A stretch of 64,000 bases of DNA from JBOFIQ01 sp051654905 (lineage in GTDB: Bacteria > Actinomycetota > Actinomycetes > Propionibacteriales > Propionibacteriaceae): contig JBOFYY010000159.1 of assembly GCA_051654905.1 (NCBI GenBank), positions 62,001 to 126,000 on the forward strand. The letters run 5' to 3'. The position numbers were made by a program, and so were the translations under genes. Below, one piece after another: positions 61,972-64,000 of this stretch (its first letter is position 1; every line of letters starts with the position of its first letter). Under the pieces are notes generated by a model that saw only the letters and a program-made list of their open reading frames with translations, was not told the origin of the DNA and searched no databases.

Positions 61972-62940
61972 TTGACTGAATCTGAAGGCATGGCCTCACG
62001 CGTCAACGCTTTGATCAATGCCCTTTCTGGCTCTGATAAAAAGCAAGACGTAAAAACTACCGAACAAGCAGATGCTACAGATATAGCTGAGACTGTAGAG
62101 CAGACAGTTGCCGTATCCGCAGCTGAGACTGTAGCAGAGGCTCGGAACGACGAACCTACACGTGTTGATATACCGTTGGTTACATCCGATGATGACGACT
62201 TGCCTGGGACTGCCGTAAGTGCGGTTGCCTCCATGACGACGAAAGAGGCCGCTGCGGTGTCTACTGAACCAACAGTTCCAATGGATTCGCTTTTCCGTGA
62301 TGAGAAGACTCGCATTATGGAAATGCCAAGTGACGAGGCAACGGCAGAAAAGACAGCTGTAATTGATATGGCTGATAGCGAACGAGAAGCAGCACGGGAA
62401 GCTCGTGCCAAGCGGCTAGGTATTGTTTCGGCTGCTCCTGTTTCGACTGATCCGGTTGTTCCGCCGCGTAAGGCTAAGCGCACTACCGATAAATGGAACG
62501 GATCGTTGGGGCTATTTTTATTGCGCCTTGCCACTGCGGCATTGCTCTTCACCCAAGGGTATTCAAACCTTATGCATTGGACAGCAACTAAAGAGTTCTT
62601 TGCCCGTTCCGTTCTGCCGAATCCCACCTACTTTGCTATTGGAGTAACTGCTGCAGAACTGATTGCTGCGGTACTTCTAGTCCTAGGTTTGATGACTCGT
62701 TTTGCAGGTATATTGCTGGTTGCGGTCGAAGCAATCTTGTTGGTGTTCTTTATTTACGGTAAATCTGGGGCTATCTACACCCCAGGTGAACCAGGATTCC
62801 GTGGCGATGTTGAGATTCTGTTAGCAGCTATCGGAATGCTGTTCTTCTTGCTCGGTGCTGGTGGTTTAGCGATCGATCGAATTGTTCGTCGTAAGCGCGC
62901 CATCCGTAAAGAGCAGAAGTTATTGGGTAATACGGTCTAA
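61972..62940 (+). CDS. DoxX-family membrane protein with long acidic N-terminus
   Basis: A 322-residue protein. The first 165 residues are hydrophilic, rich in Thr, Ala, Glu and Asp, and look disordered; residues 175-310 contain four membrane segments of the DoxX type (LGLFLLRLATAALLFTQGYS, then FAIGVTAAELIAAVLLVLGL with MTRFAGILL and GDVEILLAAIGMLFFLLGAG). DoxX proteins are linked to redox and thiol stress in mycobacteria. It starts with TTG at 61972 after a strong AGGAGG. It follows holB at 82 bp. Confidence 0.82.
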   Translation: MTESEGMASRVNALINALSGSDKKQDVKTTEQADATDIAETVEQTVAVSAAETVAEARNDEPTRVDIPLVTSDDDDLPGTAVSAVASMTTKEAAAVSTEPTVPMDSLFRDEKTRIMEMPSDEATAEKTAVIDMADSEREAAREARAKRLGIVSAAPVSTDPVVPPRKAKRTTDKWNGSLGLFLLRLATAALLFTQGYSNLMHWTATKEFFARSVLPNPTYFAIGVTAAELIAAVLLVLGLMTRFAGILLVAVEAILLVFFIYGKSGAIYTPGEPGFRGDVEILLAAIGMLFFLLGAGGLAIDRIVRRKRAIRKEQKLLGNTV

Positions 62941-62949
62941 TCTATAACT

Positions 62950-63807
62950 ATGATGAAAACAGCCGCCGTCGAGTTCGAACCTCGTGGGCGGCTGTTTCAC
63001 GTCGATGCGGGGGATTTCGAGCTTCATGTAGGGGACAAAGTGATGTTCCCGACAGAGCTTGGTCCAGAGTTGGCGACAGTCGTGTGGCCGCCTACGGAGA
63101 CTTCAGTACATGATCTACCTCGGATAGTCCGGCTGGCTACAGATACTGATATTGAGCGTGATGATCGGATGCGCGCAGATCGTGCTCGATGCCTGTTGGT
63201 AGCTAGAGAACTAGTGGCATTACGCGATCTTCCGATGTCCATGGTGGCGGTTGATATTGATGATCGGGATCCAGAAGTAGGTCGTAGTGTTGCTTTCTAT
63301 TTCACAGCTCCAGGGCGAGTGGATTTTCGGGCGTTAGTCCCAGAATTAGCGCGAGCAGTTAGTGCTCGTATCGATTTGAGGCAGATCGCTGGCAGGGAAG
63401 AAGCCAAACTATTGGGTGGGGTTGGTCATTGCGGTCGCGAATTGTGTTGTACGACGTGGCTGGAAACCTTTGAAACGATTCCATTACGACTGGCCAAACT
63501 GCAAGATATGGGTGCAAATCCGCTAAATATCCAAGGTGCTTGCGGGAAACTTTTGTGTTGCATCGCTTACGAGGCAGAGCATTATGCAGAGTTTGCTAGG
63601 ACTGCTCCGGGGGTTAGAGAGCAGGTAGTCACGCCAGAAGGAGAAGGGACAGTTGTTGGGTTGTCGCTGCAACTCAATGCGGTTCATGTCAGACTTCCGG
63701 GCGGGAATGTAACAACTTGTAATGTCGGCGAGGTATGTCAAAAGCGGGCAACTGCTCGCCAGAGCATTCCTCGTCCGCCTGTTTCAACGTCTTCGATAGA
63801 GGAGTAG
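62950..63807 (+). CDS. PSP1-domain protein, RicT (YaaT)-like
   Basis: A 285-residue protein with a PSP1 domain. Two conserved Cys-rich blocks, GHCGRELCCTTWLE and GACGKLLCCIAYEA, match the Fe-S ligating region of RicT/YaaT, which in Bacillus works with RicA and RicF in RNase Y-dependent RNA processing. Partners are not seen here, and actinobacteria mostly use RNase E, so the role is open. It begins ten bases after the DoxX gene. Confidence 0.85.
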   Translation: MMKTAAVEFEPRGRLFHVDAGDFELHVGDKVMFPTELGPELATVVWPPTETSVHDLPRIVRLATDTDIERDDRMRADRARCLLVARELVALRDLPMSMVAVDIDDRDPEVGRSVAFYFTAPGRVDFRALVPELARAVSARIDLRQIAGREEAKLLGGVGHCGRELCCTTWLETFETIPLRLAKLQDMGANPLNIQGACGKLLCCIAYEAEHYAEFARTAPGVREQVVTPEGEGTVVGLSLQLNAVHVRLPGGNVTTCNVGEVCQKRATARQSIPRPPVSTSSIEE

Positions 63808-63811
63808 TCGT

Positions 63812-64000
63812 ATGGATCGGCGATTTATCTCGTTAGGTTCGTTTATGTTGCTAGCAGTAACTGCTTGCAGCCCGGTAACTAAAGAGACCATTCAGGCGGA
63901 ATCACCATCGTCAACTGCGACCTCGACTAGAACTCCAATTTCTGTCCCGACAGATGCGTTAACTCATCTGTCACCAGATCGTCCTACGGTAACGTTGCCG
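63812..64000 (+). CDS. Lipoprotein (partial, 3' end beyond the window)
   Basis: From ATG at 63812, preceded by GAGGAG, 63 residues are visible: a lipoprotein signal peptide with LLAVTAC (Cys18) followed by a Ser/Thr/Pro-rich linker. The domain itself is outside the window. In relatives a secreted alpha/beta-hydrolase (tripeptidyl aminopeptidase type) lies here, but this cannot be confirmed from the visible part. Confidence 0.7.
   Translation, partial: MDRRFISLGSFMLLAVTACSPVTKETIQAESPSSTATSTRTPISVPTDALTHLSPDRPTVTLP

Overview
The window is a chromosomal segment of an actinobacterium whose base composition is, by eye, a little under 50% G+C. The genes ponA, whiB, DUF4177, ridA, crp, nth, a NUDIX hydrolase, ssd, the tad genes, a DUF1998 helicase, topA, tmk and holB follow the order known from Mycobacterium and Corynebacterium. 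Together with the SRP RNA next to dnaX and ThrE-, CobF- and LpqI-type proteins, this points to a low-GC member of the Corynebacteriales, most likely Corynebacterium or a close relative. The species cannot be fixed from the sequence alone.

Left part (1-22 kb): accessory and envelope genes. A partial AbiEi-type antitoxin gene at the edge sits beside a complete MmeI-type (type IIL) restriction-modification enzyme. A drug/metabolite transporter and a lone cobF follow. Next is a membrane-anchored Pro/Ser/Thr-rich protein broken by a G8 tract (possible phase variation), then a three-gene operon with two LytR_C proteins. A HerA-like ATPase and an alpha/beta hydrolase are translationally coupled. A secreted subtilisin has a C9 tract just upstream of its ribosome binding site and 27-bp tandem repeats in its linker. 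An unexpected ortA-ortB pair (2-amino-4-oxopentanoate thiolase) faces thrE. yaaA, a flavin reductase, a cysteine hydrolase, a GNAT remnant and a YgiB/YgiC-like pair complete this part.

Middle part (21.5-41 kb): tRNA-Ser, SRP RNA, dnaX-ybaB-recR (replication and repair), a PadR-ABC-FtsX exporter operon, and ileS behind a T-box that looks translational. Then come an LpqI-like glycosidase lipoprotein, a CoA-transferase gene pair, a 2-hydroxyacid dehydrogenase, tRNA-Pro, a metallophosphoesterase and the class A penicillin-binding protein PonA. Two copies of an unexplained palindromic element lie near 33.4 and 37.15 kb.

Right part (41-64 kb): whiB, a DUF4177 protein and ridA, then divergent crp and nth, a NUDIX hydrolase, a holin-like membrane protein and nhaA with a GC-rich potentially structured leader. 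The complete Flp/Tad pilus cluster (ssd, tadA, tadB, tadC, pilin, two TadE/G-like minor proteins) follows, then a DUF1998 helicase, a methyltransferase, topA, a CYTH/CHAD protein, tmk, holB, a DoxX protein, a PSP1 (RicT-like) protein and the start of a lipoprotein gene cut by the window edge.

No rRNA, CRISPR array, insertion sequence or prophage was seen. No clearly new multigene system was recognised. The strongest leads are the two homopolymeric tracts at surface-protein genes, the orphan OrtAB pair, the ileS and nhaA leaders, the palindromic repeat element, and the nested repeats before topA.
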